Of a DNA stretch of 64,000 bases, positions 1 to 8,265 are shown in pieces. The stretch's first letter is position 1. Each line of letters begins with the position of its first letter. The notes beneath the pieces were generated by a model, which worked only from the letters and a program-made list of their open reading frames with translations, was not told the DNA's origin and searched no databases. The translations under genes and the position numbers were made by a program. The DNA comes from Pseudomonas sp. CFBP 13711 (lineage in GTDB: Bacteria; Pseudomonadota; Gammaproteobacteria; Pseudomonadales; Pseudomonadaceae). Location of the stretch: assembly GCF_014842265.1 (NCBI RefSeq), contig NZ_JACYVI010000006.1, forward strand, positions 248,001 to 312,000, in the 5' to 3' direction.

Positions 1-531
1 AGCAATCCGGGCGTCGTGCTGCGGGAGAAAAAACTGCTTGGCCACCTGACCATCCGTGGCAATGGCCACGACCCGGCGTTCGCGGCCGGCGTGCACAAGG
101 CGCTGGGCATGGAACTGCCGGGCGCGCTGGCGCTGGTCTCCAGCGGCGATAGCTCAATCCAGTGGCTGGGCCCGGACGAGTGGCTGCTCATCGTGCCGAC
201 CGGTGAAGAATTCGCCGCCGAGCAGAAGCTGCGCGAGGCGCTTGCCGGTTTGCACATCGCTATCGTCAACGTCAGCGGCGGGCAATCGTTGCTGGAGCTG
301 ACCGGCCCGAAGGTCCGCGAAGTGCTGATGAAGTCCACCAGCTATGACGTGCACCCGAATAATTTCCCGGTGGGGAAGGCCATCGGCACGGTGTTCGCCA
401 AATCGCAGCTGGTGATCCGCCGTACCGGTGAAGAGACCTGGGAGCTGGTGATCCGCCGCAGCTTTGCCGATTACTGGTGGCTGTGGCTGCAGGACGCGAG
501 CGCGGAGTATGGTTTGGGCATCGCTGCCTGA
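1..531 (+). CDS. soxG: Sarcosine oxidase gamma subunit (5' truncated)
   Basis: The reading frame is open from the first base, and about 176 residues are visible of a family of roughly 210, so the true start lies before the window. The sequence (GPDEWLLIVP, LLELTGPKVREVLMK) matches the SoxG/GcvT-like gamma subunit of heterotetrameric sarcosine oxidase. That enzyme oxidises sarcosine to glycine and passes the methyl carbon to tetrahydrofolate or releases formaldehyde. purU and fdhA follow on the same strand, the usual end of a Pseudomonas soxBDAG-purU-fdhA one-carbon cluster for glycine betaine and choline breakdown. The internal GTG at 16 is not the real start. Confidence 0.93.
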   Translation, partial: SNPGVVLREKKLLGHLTIRGNGHDPAFAAGVHKALGMELPGALALVSSGDSSIQWLGPDEWLLIVPTGEEFAAEQKLREALAGLHIAIVNVSGGQSLLELTGPKVREVLMKSTSYDVHPNNFPVGKAIGTVFAKSQLVIRRTGEETWELVIRRSFADYWWLWLQDASAEYGLGIAA

Positions 532-558
532 TTCCGGATTGACGACACGACCTGTGCT

Positions 559-667
559 GATCGTTCCCACGCTCAGCGTAGGAACGCCGCCTGTGATGCT
601 CCGCGTCACTCGACAATGGACGCGGAGCGTCCTGAACCGCATTCCCACGCAGAGCGTGGGAACGATC
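559..667. repeat. Intergenic palindromic repeat (GTTCCCACGC family)
   Basis: The 148-bp gap between soxG and purU is almost filled by a long imperfect inverted repeat. Its outer arms are GATCGTTCCCACGC at the left and GCGTGGGAACGATC at the right; its inner arms are CTCCGCGTC and GACGCGGAG. This resembles the short palindromic repeats scattered between Pseudomonas genes. The RNA could fold into a long hairpin between the two genes. I see no second full copy in this window. Confidence 0.7.
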
Positions 668-678
668 AAGGAATACCT

Positions 679-1536
679 ATGAGCCGCGCCCCCGATACCT
701 GGATTCTGACCGCCGACTGCCCCAGCGTGCTGGGCACGGTGGACGCGGTGACGCGTTACCTCTTCGAGCAGGGTTGCTACGTCACCGAGCACCATTCGTT
801 CGACGACCGGCTGTCCAGCCGCTTCTTTATTCGCGTCGAGTTCCGCCAGCCGGAGGGATTTGACGAGTCGTCTTTCCGTGCCGGCCTGGCCGAGCGCGGC
901 GAATCCTTCGGCATGATCTTCGAGCTCACGGCCCCGAATTACCGCCCGAAAGTGGTGATCATGGTCTCCAAAGCCGACCACTGCCTGAACGATCTGCTCT
1001 ACCGCCAGCGCATCAATCAGCTGTCCATGGACGTGGTTGCTGTCGTCTCCAATCACCCGGACCTCGAACCACTGGCGCGCTGGCACGACATTCCCTACTA
1101 CCATTTCCCCCTCGACCCCAACGACAAGCCGGCCCAGGAAGCCAGGGTGATGAAGGTGATCGAAGACACCGGCGCCGAACTGGTGGTGCTTGCCCGCTAC
1201 ATGCAGGTGCTGTCGCCGGAGCTGTGCCGCAAGCTCGATGGCAAGGCGATCAATATTCATCACTCGCTGCTGCCAGGCTTCAAGGGCGCCAAGCCTTATC
1301 ACCAGGCGTACAACAAGGGTGTGAAACTGGTCGGCGCGACGGCCCATTACATCAACAACGACCTCGACGAAGGGCCGATCATCGCCCAGGGCGTCGAAGT
1401 GGTCGACCACAGTCACTACCCCGAAGACCTGATCGCCAAGGGCCGCGACATCGAAGGCCTGACCCTGGCACGCGCGGTGGGTTACCACATTGAGCGCCGG
1501 GTGTTTCTCAACGCCAACAGGACGGTGGTGCTGTAG
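679..1536 (+). CDS. purU: Formyltetrahydrofolate deformylase
   Basis: PurU (285 aa) hydrolyses 10-formyl-tetrahydrofolate to formate and tetrahydrofolate in the cytoplasm. An N-terminal ACT-type regulatory domain covers about residues 5-85, starting at the WILTADCPSVLGTV segment. A formyltransferase-fold domain follows from about residue 90 to the end. The catalytic signature INIHHSLLPGFKGAKPY lies near residues 190-205, and LDEGPII carries the conserved Asp. The ATG at 679 gives the usual family length; a frame extension to 616 would run through the upstream palindromic repeat and is rejected. Lying between soxG and fdhA, it should balance one-carbon units released from sarcosine. Confidence 0.96.
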   Translation: MSRAPDTWILTADCPSVLGTVDAVTRYLFEQGCYVTEHHSFDDRLSSRFFIRVEFRQPEGFDESSFRAGLAERGESFGMIFELTAPNYRPKVVIMVSKADHCLNDLLYRQRINQLSMDVVAVVSNHPDLEPLARWHDIPYYHFPLDPNDKPAQEARVMKVIEDTGAELVVLARYMQVLSPELCRKLDGKAINIHHSLLPGFKGAKPYHQAYNKGVKLVGATAHYINNDLDEGPIIAQGVEVVDHSHYPEDLIAKGRDIEGLTLARAVGYHIERRVFLNANRTVVL

Positions 1537-1541
1537 GTGGT

Positions 1542-1612
1542 AGCTGCAAGCTTCAAGCTTCAAGCCGCAAGAAAAGGCGGTGTTCACACTTCTTGCGGCT
1601 TGTAGCTTGCCG
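1542..1612. repeat. Intergenic inverted repeat after purU
   Basis: Just after the purU stop there is an imperfect inverted repeat. The left arm contains GCTTCAAGCCGCAAG and the right arm CTTGCGGCTTGTAGC, with about 20 bp between. This CAAGCTTCAAGCCGCAAG type is a recurrent Pseudomonas intergenic element. It may work as a transcript-end hairpin, but no T-run follows. Confidence 0.65.
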
Positions 1613-1662
1613 CTCGAAACCCGATCCACTCTCTATCCAACAATAAATAAAGAGGTGATGGC

Positions 1663-2862
1663 ATGTCTGGTAATCGTGGTGTGGTGTATCTCGGCGCAGG
1701 CAAGGTCGAAGTACAGAAAATCGACTATCCCAAGATGCAGGACCCGCGCGGCAAGAAGATCGAGCACGGGGTGATCTTGCGCGTGGTTTCCACCAACATT
1801 TGTGGTTCCGATCAACACATGGTGCGTGGCCGAACGACGGCCCAGGTTGGCCTCGTACTGGGTCACGAAATCACCGGTGAAGTGATCGAGAAGGGCAGCG
1901 ACGTCGAGAATCTCAAGATCGGCGATCTGGTGTCCGTGCCGTTCAACGTCGCCTGCGGCCGTTGCCGCTCCTGCAAAGAACAACACACCGGCGTCTGCCT
2001 GACCGTTAATCCGGCCCGTGCCGGCGGTGCCTACGGTTACGTCGACATGGGCGACTGGACCGGCGGGCAGGCCGAATACGTGCTCGTGCCCTACGCCGAC
2101 TTCAACCTGCTCAAGCTTCCCGATCGCGACAAGGCGATGTCGAAGATCCGCGACCTGACCTGCCTTTCCGACATCCTGCCGACCGGCTACCACGGCGCAG
2201 TGACTGCCGGCGTTGGCCCGGGCAGCTCGGTGTACATCGCCGGCGCCGGTCCCGTGGGGCTTGCCGCTGCTGCCTCGGCCCGCTTGCTGGGCGCTGCAGT
2301 TGTGATCGTCGGTGACGTCAACCCGGTGCGTCTGGCGCACGCCAAGGCGCAGGGTTTTGAGATCGCCGACCTGTCCAAAGACACCCCGCTGCACGAGCAA
2401 ATCGCCGATCTGCTGGGTGAGCCCGAAGTGGACTGCGCCGTCGACGCTGTGGGCTTTGAAGCGCGCGGTCATGGCCATACGGGCGCCAAGGCCGAGGCAC
2501 CGGCCACCGTACTCAACTCGCTGATGGGCGTGGTTCGCGTTGCTGGCAAGATCGGCATTCCCGGCCTTTACGTAACGGAAGACCCGGGCGCCGTGGACGC
2601 TGCCGCCAAGGTGGGCGCGCTGAGCATTCGTTTCGGCCTGGGCTGGGCGAAATCCCACAGCTTCCACACCGGCCAGACACCGGTCATGAAGTACAACCGT
2701 CAACTGATGCAGGCCATCATGTGGGACCGCATCAACATCGCCGATGTAGTGGGCGTGGAAGTCATCAGCCTCGACGATGCCCCGCGCGGTTATGGCGAGT
2801 TCGATGCCGGTGTGCCGAAGAAATTCGTCATCGATCCGCACAAACTGTTCAGCGCCGCGTGA
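1663..2862 (+). CDS. fdhA: Glutathione-independent formaldehyde dehydrogenase
   Basis: This 399-aa zinc- and NAD-dependent enzyme oxidises formaldehyde to formate without glutathione, as characterised in P. putida. The catalytic zinc ligands C47 (TNICGSDQ) and H68 (GHEITGE) are present. The structural zinc motif CGRCRSC lies near residues 98-104 with a further Cys at about 112. The Rossmann glycine motif is GAGPVGLAAA. The start is supported by GAGGTG 8 bp upstream of the ATG. It follows soxG and purU and removes the formaldehyde released by sarcosine and dimethylglycine demethylation. Confidence 0.96.
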   Translation: MSGNRGVVYLGAGKVEVQKIDYPKMQDPRGKKIEHGVILRVVSTNICGSDQHMVRGRTTAQVGLVLGHEITGEVIEKGSDVENLKIGDLVSVPFNVACGRCRSCKEQHTGVCLTVNPARAGGAYGYVDMGDWTGGQAEYVLVPYADFNLLKLPDRDKAMSKIRDLTCLSDILPTGYHGAVTAGVGPGSSVYIAGAGPVGLAAAASARLLGAAVVIVGDVNPVRLAHAKAQGFEIADLSKDTPLHEQIADLLGEPEVDCAVDAVGFEARGHGHTGAKAEAPATVLNSLMGVVRVAGKIGIPGLYVTEDPGAVDAAAKVGALSIRFGLGWAKSHSFHTGQTPVMKYNRQLMQAIMWDRINIADVVGVEVISLDDAPRGYGEFDAGVPKKFVIDPHKLFSAA

Positions 2863-2882
2863 TCCTCTGACGCTCACAAAAG

Positions 2883-2905
2883 GCGACCTTCGGGTCGCTT
2901 TTTTT
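2883..2905 (+). terminator. Rho-independent terminator after fdhA
   Basis: A perfect 6-bp stem GCGACC/GGTCGC closes a TTCG tetraloop and is followed by seven T residues. It lies 20 bp after the fdhA stop. Confidence 0.93.
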
Positions 2906-3049
2906 ATGTCCGACGTAGGGCTCTAACCCGACATTTGTAGGGCGTTTCTGAAAATGGTTGAGGAGCGCTTGAATTGCGTTCCTGCTTGTTTCAGCTGCCT
3001 TTTCTCCGTGCTATTTGTCCGGCCGGTTTTTTCAGGTGGCGGGTCATGC

Positions 3050-3640
3050 ATGGTTGTCAGGTGGGTTAGAACATCGATTCATTTCCTCGTCGCAATGCCG
3101 CTGCTCTGGCTGCCGGCGACGTTGGCAAGCGCTCACCTGGAGCCCTTTTCGTCGGGCTGGGCTTCCTCGGAAATGTTCTTTGAAAATCCGAATGCCTGCA
3201 TCTGGGCCGGGGTCGACCCGCCGGTCTGCGAGGCAGGATACCGCGCTGCTTACCGACAGCATGTGCGAGTGGCGCCGACCTACCGTGAGCTGGCGGACTG
3301 CGAGGCGGACTTCACCCCGGGTGAGTGTTTCGCGGCCGACGTTTCCCGGCTCTGGTCGCCCTGGCTGTCCGGTTTCGCGATCATCACCCAGGTTCAGCTG
3401 ACATCCACCGGGGGTAGCCCCGACTCCCAGGTGCGCCTCTTCAGTGAACCGCTCTATCGCGGCGCCGATCATCAGGGCGGCACGCGCTTGATCAGCCTGC
3501 GCGAGAAGCTTAACAACGGCGAGCATTTCGATAAGGCATTCATTCGCCACCGGCTCCTGCAGGCGGGTTCGACGGCTGCAGATCAACGGTTGGCGCGGAC
3601 CTTCGAGCCGCAGCGGTTGTTTTATGTCAGCAAACCCTGA
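3050..3640 (+). CDS. Secreted DUF1190-like protein, orphan paralogue of YjfM
   Basis: The product is 196 aa with a signal sequence over about residues 1-27 (MVVRWVRTSIHFLV onwards, cleavage after ASA likely). The core resembles the DUF1190 protein encoded at 61112-61837. Both have a Cys, about ten residues, another Cys, then AY-A-H-R-APTY, CEADF-P-C and a W/F-P-L-GF block. The Gly/Ser-rich tail of that paralogue is missing, and so is a clear lipobox Cys. The ATG at 3050 is chosen because it begins a proper signal peptide; an upstream in-frame start at 2954 adds a Cys-rich stretch that looks unlike an export signal. No yjf-type partner genes are nearby. Function unknown. Confidence 0.7.
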   Translation: MVVRWVRTSIHFLVAMPLLWLPATLASAHLEPFSSGWASSEMFFENPNACIWAGVDPPVCEAGYRAAYRQHVRVAPTYRELADCEADFTPGECFAADVSRLWSPWLSGFAIITQVQLTSTGGSPDSQVRLFSEPLYRGADHQGGTRLISLREKLNNGEHFDKAFIRHRLLQAGSTAADQRLARTFEPQRLFYVSKP

Positions 3641-3727
3641 GGCCCTGCGTGGAACTTCCCTTCGAGGGGCGGTCCAACGCGTGTTTACCCGGCCATGGCC
3701 GGTCTCCCGGAAAACGAGGTTGTTGCG

Positions 3728-4291
3728 ATGAAAGTTTCACTGAAAAACGTACGCGGTGCTGCGCTGGCGAGCCTGATGGCGCTGGCAGCCACGCCGGTCT
3801 TCGCTTTCAATCTGAATGACGCGGCCAATGCTGTTGCCAATGCCACCGGCGGCCAGCAAAAGGCAACCGCCGCGCCTGAAGCAGCCGGGCTGTTGAACAC
3901 GCTGGGCACCCAGTTGAACGTCACACCGGAGCAAGCGGTTGGCGGCACTGGAGCCTTGTTGGGGCTGGCCAAAAACAAGCTCGCCGGCAACGACTATTCG
4001 CAACTGAGCAAATCAGTGCCAGGCCTCGACCAGCTGGCCGGCACATCAGCCCTTGGTAGCCTAAGTGGTCTGGGCGGACTGTTGGGTAATTCCGGGAGCA
4101 GCAACTCTGCCCTGGATAGCGCACTGGGCAACGTGCAGAGCATGGGCGACGTGAACAAGGCGTTCAGCGCGCTGGGCATGAACAGCAGCATGGTCAGCCA
4201 GTTCGTGCCGGTGATTCTGCAATACCTCGGTCAGCAAGGCGCCGGTGGTTCGGCGTTGCAGGCGTTGAGTGGCGTCTGGGGCGCCAAGTAA
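3728..4291 (+). CDS. Secreted DUF2780 family protein
   Basis: The product is 187 aa. A typical Sec signal peptide covers residues 1-26, ending TPVFA before FNLND. The mature part is rich in Gly, Leu, Ser and Asn, with helices such as VTPEQAVGGTGALLGLAKNKL. It fits the DUF2780 family of small periplasmic or secreted proteins whose function is not established. It has no cysteines. The ATG at 3728 follows an upstream GAGG and starts the signal peptide directly. The gene stands alone between the DUF1190-like gene and a convergent acyltransferase. Confidence 0.8.
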   Translation: MKVSLKNVRGAALASLMALAATPVFAFNLNDAANAVANATGGQQKATAAPEAAGLLNTLGTQLNVTPEQAVGGTGALLGLAKNKLAGNDYSQLSKSVPGLDQLAGTSALGSLSGLGGLLGNSGSSNSALDSALGNVQSMGDVNKAFSALGMNSSMVSQFVPVILQYLGQQGAGGSALQALSGVWGAK

Positions 4292-4301
4292 TTGAGTTGC
4301 C

Positions 4302-4322
4302 GCGCCCCTGCAAAAGGGGCGC
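4302..4322. terminator. Hairpin between convergent genes
   Basis: A 7-bp GC-rich stem GCGCCCC/GGGGCGC lies between the convergent DUF2780 and acyltransferase genes. On the plus strand only a weak T-rich stretch follows (TTGTTG), so it may be a weak terminator. Confidence 0.5.
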
Positions 4323-4341
4323 TTGTTGCCAAGAAGTGGTG

Positions 4342-5229
4342 CTAGGAAATCAGGCCGCGTAACTCGGCAATTCGCGCATCCTTCTCTTCCCAAAGCCTGT
4401 TGACCCAGTCCTGCACGTACACGCGGAACACCGGGTCATTCTCGTAATCGCCCTGCCACAGCGCAGGGTCGAGTTCGCGGGTCTTGATGTCGACGATCAC
4501 CCGCGGCACGCGTCCTGATAGCAAGTCCCAGAACCCCGGGATGCGCTTGCTGGGATACACGACCGTCACATCGAGCACCGCGTCCAGTTGCTCACCCATC
4601 GCCGCCAGCACAAATGCGACGCCGCCCGCCTTGGGCTTGAGCAAGTAACGATAGGGCGAAGCCTGCTCGGCTTTCTTGGCCGGGGTAAAGCGCGTCCCCT
4701 CCAGGTAATTCACCGCCGTCACCGGCTGACGTTTGAACAGTTCGCACGCCTCGCGGGTGATTTCCAGATCCTTACCCTTGAGCTCGGGATGCCTGGCCAG
4801 AAACGCTTTCGTGTAGCGCTTCATGAACGGGTAATCGAGCGCCCACCACGCCAGCCCCAGGAACGGCACCCAGATCAGCTCTTTCTTGAGGAAGAATTTG
4901 AAGAACGGCGTACGTCGATTCAGCGCCTGCACCAGCGCCGGGATGTCGACCCAGGACTGGTGGTTGCCGATGACCAGGTAGGACGTGTCGCCACGCAGGC
5001 CTTCGTCGCCGCGGATTTCCCACTGGGTCGGCAGGCAAATTTTGAAAATCAGCTTGTTGATCTCACACCAGGTCTCGGCGATCCACATCACCGCCGCCGA
5101 GCAGTTGTCACGCATCTCACTCTGGAACACCAACTTGAGCAGAGCAAAGACCATCAGCGGGCCGATCAGCACCAGCGTATTGAGCAGAAGCAGCAACGTG
5201 ACGGCAATTCCGGTGAGCAGGTGACGCAT
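4342..5229 (-). CDS. YihG-type membrane acyltransferase (PlsC family)
   Basis: This 295-aa protein belongs to the lysophosphatidic acid acyltransferase fold. An N-terminal hydrophobic segment covers about residues 8-35. The catalytic NHQSWVD (HX4D motif) is at 89-95 and the substrate-binding EGTR at 177-180. E. coli YihG, the closest match I recognise, is an inner-membrane 1-acylglycerol-3-phosphate acyltransferase paralogue of PlsC, so a role in phospholipid acyl-chain composition is inferred. The start at 5229 (MRHLLTG) puts the hydrophobic segment at the N-terminus; a longer frame to 5319 adds a basic region without support. Confidence 0.88.
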   Translation of the reverse strand: MRHLLTGIAVTLLLLLNTLVLIGPLMVFALLKLVFQSEMRDNCSAAVMWIAETWCEINKLIFKICLPTQWEIRGDEGLRGDTSYLVIGNHQSWVDIPALVQALNRRTPFFKFFLKKELIWVPFLGLAWWALDYPFMKRYTKAFLARHPELKGKDLEITREACELFKRQPVTAVNYLEGTRFTPAKKAEQASPYRYLLKPKAGGVAFVLAAMGEQLDAVLDVTVVYPSKRIPGFWDLLSGRVPRVIVDIKTRELDPALWQGDYENDPVFRVYVQDWVNRLWEEKDARIAELRGLIS

Positions 5230-5452
5230 AAGGCACTCGCGGTCGACAGGGTGGCGCGCAATGATAAGCAGGCCGGGCGCCTGGCGCAAAATCCCCGGCG
5301 ATACCGACGAATGTTTCACGCCGTTTTCGGTACGCTTCCCATTGCCTGCACCGCGACTGCCCGGTGCTGCAGTTCCGGGCGCGAACCATCGGCAAAGTTA
5401 TGGTCTAAACCGGGCACGCCCGACCGCTCATCCATCACGAGGAAAATGTGAC

Positions 5453-5953
5453 GTGAAATCCCTTCTGGCGCTTATGTCTTTGCTGGCGTTGCCTGTCATG
5501 GCTGCCGAACCGACGTTGTACGGTCGTTACGAATACATTCAGGTCTCGGAGATCGGCGAGACGTTCAAAGCCAAAATGGACACCGGCGCGTTGACCGCAT
5601 CGCTGTCGGCCAAGGACATCGAACTGTTCAAGCGCGATGGCGATGACTGGGTGCGCTTCCGTCTTGCGACCAAAGACGCCGACAGCAAAGTGTACGAGCA
5701 CAAGGTTTCGCGCATCAGCCGAATCAAGGGCCGTTCCGAAGGCGACGATGAAGAAGAACCGGCTGACCCGACCAAGCGCCCGGTCGTGGACCTCGAACTG
5801 TGCCTGGGCAACGTCAAGCGCACCGTTGAGGTCAACCTCGTCGACCGCAGCCACTTCAACTATCCCTTACTGATTGGCGCCAAGGCCCTGCGCGAATTCG
5901 GCGCGGCGGTTAACCCGGCCCGTCGGTATACGGCGGACAAGCCTGAGTGCTGA
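5453..5953 (+). CDS. Secreted RimB/retropepsin-like protease (ATP-dependent zinc protease family)
   Basis: The product is 166 aa with a short signal peptide (residues 1-18, ending VMAAEP). The core is the retropepsin-like family annotated as putative ATP-dependent zinc protease, to which RimB belongs. The KMDTGALTASL motif holds the catalytic-type DTG at 43-45, and NYPLLIGAKALREF is the second conserved block. The start is a GTG preceded by GAGGAAAA about 10 bp upstream. The exported form suggests action in the periplasm rather than with RimK. It lies 59 bp before creB on the same strand and could be co-transcribed with the Cre system. An acidic insert (GDDEEEPAD) sits near residue 100. Confidence 0.8.
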   Translation: MKSLLALMSLLALPVMAAEPTLYGRYEYIQVSEIGETFKAKMDTGALTASLSAKDIELFKRDGDDWVRFRLATKDADSKVYEHKVSRISRIKGRSEGDDEEEPADPTKRPVVDLELCLGNVKRTVEVNLVDRSHFNYPLLIGAKALREFGAAVNPARRYTADKPEC

Positions 5954-6012
5954 TTGACGGGCGGGACTGATATCCGGCACCGTTCCGGCTTTACGCCACG
6001 TGCTCGGATGCC

Positions 6013-6693
6013 ATGCCCCACATTCTCATTGTCGAAGATGAAGCCGCCATCGCCGATACCCTCATCTATGCCCTGCAGGGCGAGGGTTTCACCACTGCGT
6101 GGCTAACGCTGGGACAGGCGGCCGTCGACCTGCAACGCGAGACGCCCGCCGACCTCATCATCCTCGACATCGGCCTGCCCGATATCAGCGGCTTCGAAGC
6201 CTGCAAACAACTGCGTCGGTTTAGCGAAGTACCGGTGATGTTTCTGAGCGCCCGTGATGGTGAAATTGATCGCGTGGTGGGGCTGGAAATCGGCGCGGAT
6301 GACTACGTCGTCAAGCCGTTCAGCCCGCGTGAAGTCACTGCACGGGTCAAGGCCATCCTCAAACGAATCGCGCCTCGAATCGACGCCAATCCCCCCACCG
6401 GCCATTTTTCGGTGGATGCCCAGCGCGTGCTGATCAGCTATCGCGGCCAGCCCATGAGCCTGACGCGTCACGAATTTCGCCTGTTGCGCTGTCTGCTCGA
6501 GCAACCAGGACGGGTGTTTAGCCGAGAGCAGTTACTCGATGCGGTCGGCGTTGCCAGCGATGCCGGCTACGAGCGCAGCATCGACAGCCATATCAAAAGC
6601 GTCCGCGCCAAGTTGCGGGCGATCGTCGCCGAGGCCGAGCCGATTCAGACCCATCGCGGGCTCGGCTACAGCTACAGCCCGGATCACAGCTGA
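6013..6693 (+). CDS. creB: Response regulator CreB
   Basis: CreB is a 226-aa OmpR-family regulator. The receiver domain (1-118) has acidic pocket E9/D/E, phosphoacceptor D52 (LDIGLPD) and K101. A winged-helix DNA-binding domain covers about 130-222 and ends in the HRGLGYSY wing. It is paired with creC, whose ATG overlaps the creB stop by one base (TGATG), so the two are translationally coupled. In Pseudomonas and E. coli CreBC responds to growth and cell-wall conditions and activates creD through TTCAC-type direct repeats. Confidence 0.94.
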   Translation: MPHILIVEDEAAIADTLIYALQGEGFTTAWLTLGQAAVDLQRETPADLIILDIGLPDISGFEACKQLRRFSEVPVMFLSARDGEIDRVVGLEIGADDYVVKPFSPREVTARVKAILKRIAPRIDANPPTGHFSVDAQRVLISYRGQPMSLTRHEFRLLRCLLEQPGRVFSREQLLDAVGVASDAGYERSIDSHIKSVRAKLRAIVAEAEPIQTHRGLGYSYSPDHS

Positions 6694-8123
6694 TGCGGCT
6701 GGGCCTGCGGATTTTTCTGGTCTATGCGCTGTTCATTGGCCTGACGGGGTATTTCGTCCTCAACACGGTGATGAAAGAGGTGCGCCCCGGCGTTCGGCAA
6801 TCCACGGAAGAGACGTTGGTGGACACCGCGAATCTTCTTGCCGAGGTGCTGCAGGCCGACGTTAAAGCGGGCACCTTGAGCCAGAGCCGCTTCCCGCAAG
6901 TGCTCACGGCCTATGGGTTGCGACAGCCGGACGCGAAGATCTGGGGCATGCCAAAGAATCAGGTCAATAACCGCGTGTATGTGACCGACGCCCACGGCAT
7001 TGTTTTGCTCGACTCCAGCGGAGAAGCTGTGGGGCAGGATTATTCACGCTGGAATGATGTGTTTCTCACCTTGCGTGGCCAATATGGCGCGCGCTCGACC
7101 CGCAGCGATCCTCAGGACCCTAACTCATCGGTCATGCACGTGGGCGCGCCGATTCGCGACGGTGACCGCATCATCGGTGTCGTGACCGTGGCCAAACCCA
7201 ATAGCTCGCTGCAGCCTTACGTGGACCGGACAGAGCGGCGTCTGCTGTATTACGGCGCGGGGCTGATCGTTCTGGGGTTGATGTTCGCTGCGTTGCTGTC
7301 GTGGTGGGTGAGCAGCGCGCTGCGTCGATTGACCGAATACGCCCAGGCCGTGAGCGAAGGGCGCCGCGTCGAGCTGCCCCGGTATCGAGGCGGCGAGCTG
7401 GCGCAGTTGTCTGCAGCCGTCGAGCACATGCGCACACAGCTGGAAGGCAAGGACTACGTCGAGCGCTATGTGCACACCCTCACCCATGAACTGAAAAGCC
7501 CCCTTGCTGCGATCCGCGGCGCTGCCGAGCTGTTGCAGGGCGACATGCCCGCCGATCAGCGGCAGCGCTTCGTCAGCAACATCGATAACGAAAGCGCGCG
7601 CGTCCAGCAGTTGATCGAACGGCTGCTGAATCTGGCCATGGTCGAACAACGCCAGGGACTGGAAGAGCGCGTCCTGGTGCCACTTGCCGGGCTGGTCGAG
7701 GACACGCTGGCGGCGCAGGCCGCGCGCATCGAGCGCAAGGGTTTGATCGTCGAACGGCTGATTACGGCTGAGGTGTTTGTGACTGGGGAGCGCTTTCTGT
7801 TGCGCCAGGCGTTCTCCAATTTGCTCGACAACGCGCTGGACTTCACGCCAGACGGAGGCACGTTGCGCTTCAGCGCCGAGCGGGAGGGCGAGCGCGTGAA
7901 CGTGCTGTTTTTCAACAGCGCCGACCCCATTCCCGAATACGCACTGCTTCGCCTGAGCGAGCGCTTCTATTCCTTGCCCAGGCCCGACAGTGGCCGCAAA
8001 AGCACTGGCCTTGGGCTCAACTTCGTTGAAGAAGTGATGCAGTTGCATGGAGGGGAAATGCAGATACGGAATGTTGCAGGCGGGGTGATGGTGGTGTTGC
8101 AGCTGCGAGTAACGCTGCGATAA
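6693..8123 (+). CDS. creC: Sensor histidine kinase CreC
   Basis: CreC is a 476-aa inner-membrane sensor kinase. The first membrane segment covers residues 7-26 and the second about 184-206. The periplasmic sensor domain between them carries VTDAHGIVLLDSSGE and GVVTVAKPN. A HAMP linker follows. The phospho-accepting H265 is in THELKSPLAAIRG. The ATPase domain shows the N box (NLLDNALDFTPDGG) and the G box (STGLGLNFVEEV). It phosphorylates CreB. creD lies 142 bp downstream. Confidence 0.94.
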   Translation: MRLGLRIFLVYALFIGLTGYFVLNTVMKEVRPGVRQSTEETLVDTANLLAEVLQADVKAGTLSQSRFPQVLTAYGLRQPDAKIWGMPKNQVNNRVYVTDAHGIVLLDSSGEAVGQDYSRWNDVFLTLRGQYGARSTRSDPQDPNSSVMHVGAPIRDGDRIIGVVTVAKPNSSLQPYVDRTERRLLYYGAGLIVLGLMFAALLSWWVSSALRRLTEYAQAVSEGRRVELPRYRGGELAQLSAAVEHMRTQLEGKDYVERYVHTLTHELKSPLAAIRGAAELLQGDMPADQRQRFVSNIDNESARVQQLIERLLNLAMVEQRQGLEERVLVPLAGLVEDTLAAQAARIERKGLIVERLITAEVFVTGERFLLRQAFSNLLDNALDFTPDGGTLRFSAEREGERVNVLFFNSADPIPEYALLRLSERFYSLPRPDSGRKSTGLGLNFVEEVMQLHGGEMQIRNVAGGVMVVLQLRVTLR

Positions 8124-8184
8124 AACAAGCCGGTCCGTTAACGTTGTAGACCTGGAGAGGCAAGGGTTTCATCGTCCGAAACAT

Positions 8185-8222
8185 TCCACACAATCTCCAC
8201 ACTTCCCCCACGACTGCTCCAC
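8185..8222 (+). promoter_or_regulatory. Candidate CreB-binding direct-repeat array before creD
   Basis: Four 5-mers lie exactly 11 bp apart: TCCAC at 8185, TCCAC at 8196, CCCAC at 8207 and TCCAC at 8218. The known E. coli cre-tag is TTCAC-N6-TTCAC, with the same 11-bp period. The array is in the creC-creD gap, 44 bp before the creD start. Each copy differs from TTCAC at one or two bases, so CreB binding is inferred. Confidence 0.65.
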
Positions 8223-8265
8223 ACAGACTTTTCAGAATCTCCCCATCAAAAACCGGGAGAGTTCG

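Noticed and set aside
154..1629. 491-codon open frame antisense to soxG and purU
   Set aside because: Crosses the palindromic repeat and two well-recognised genes; no motif.
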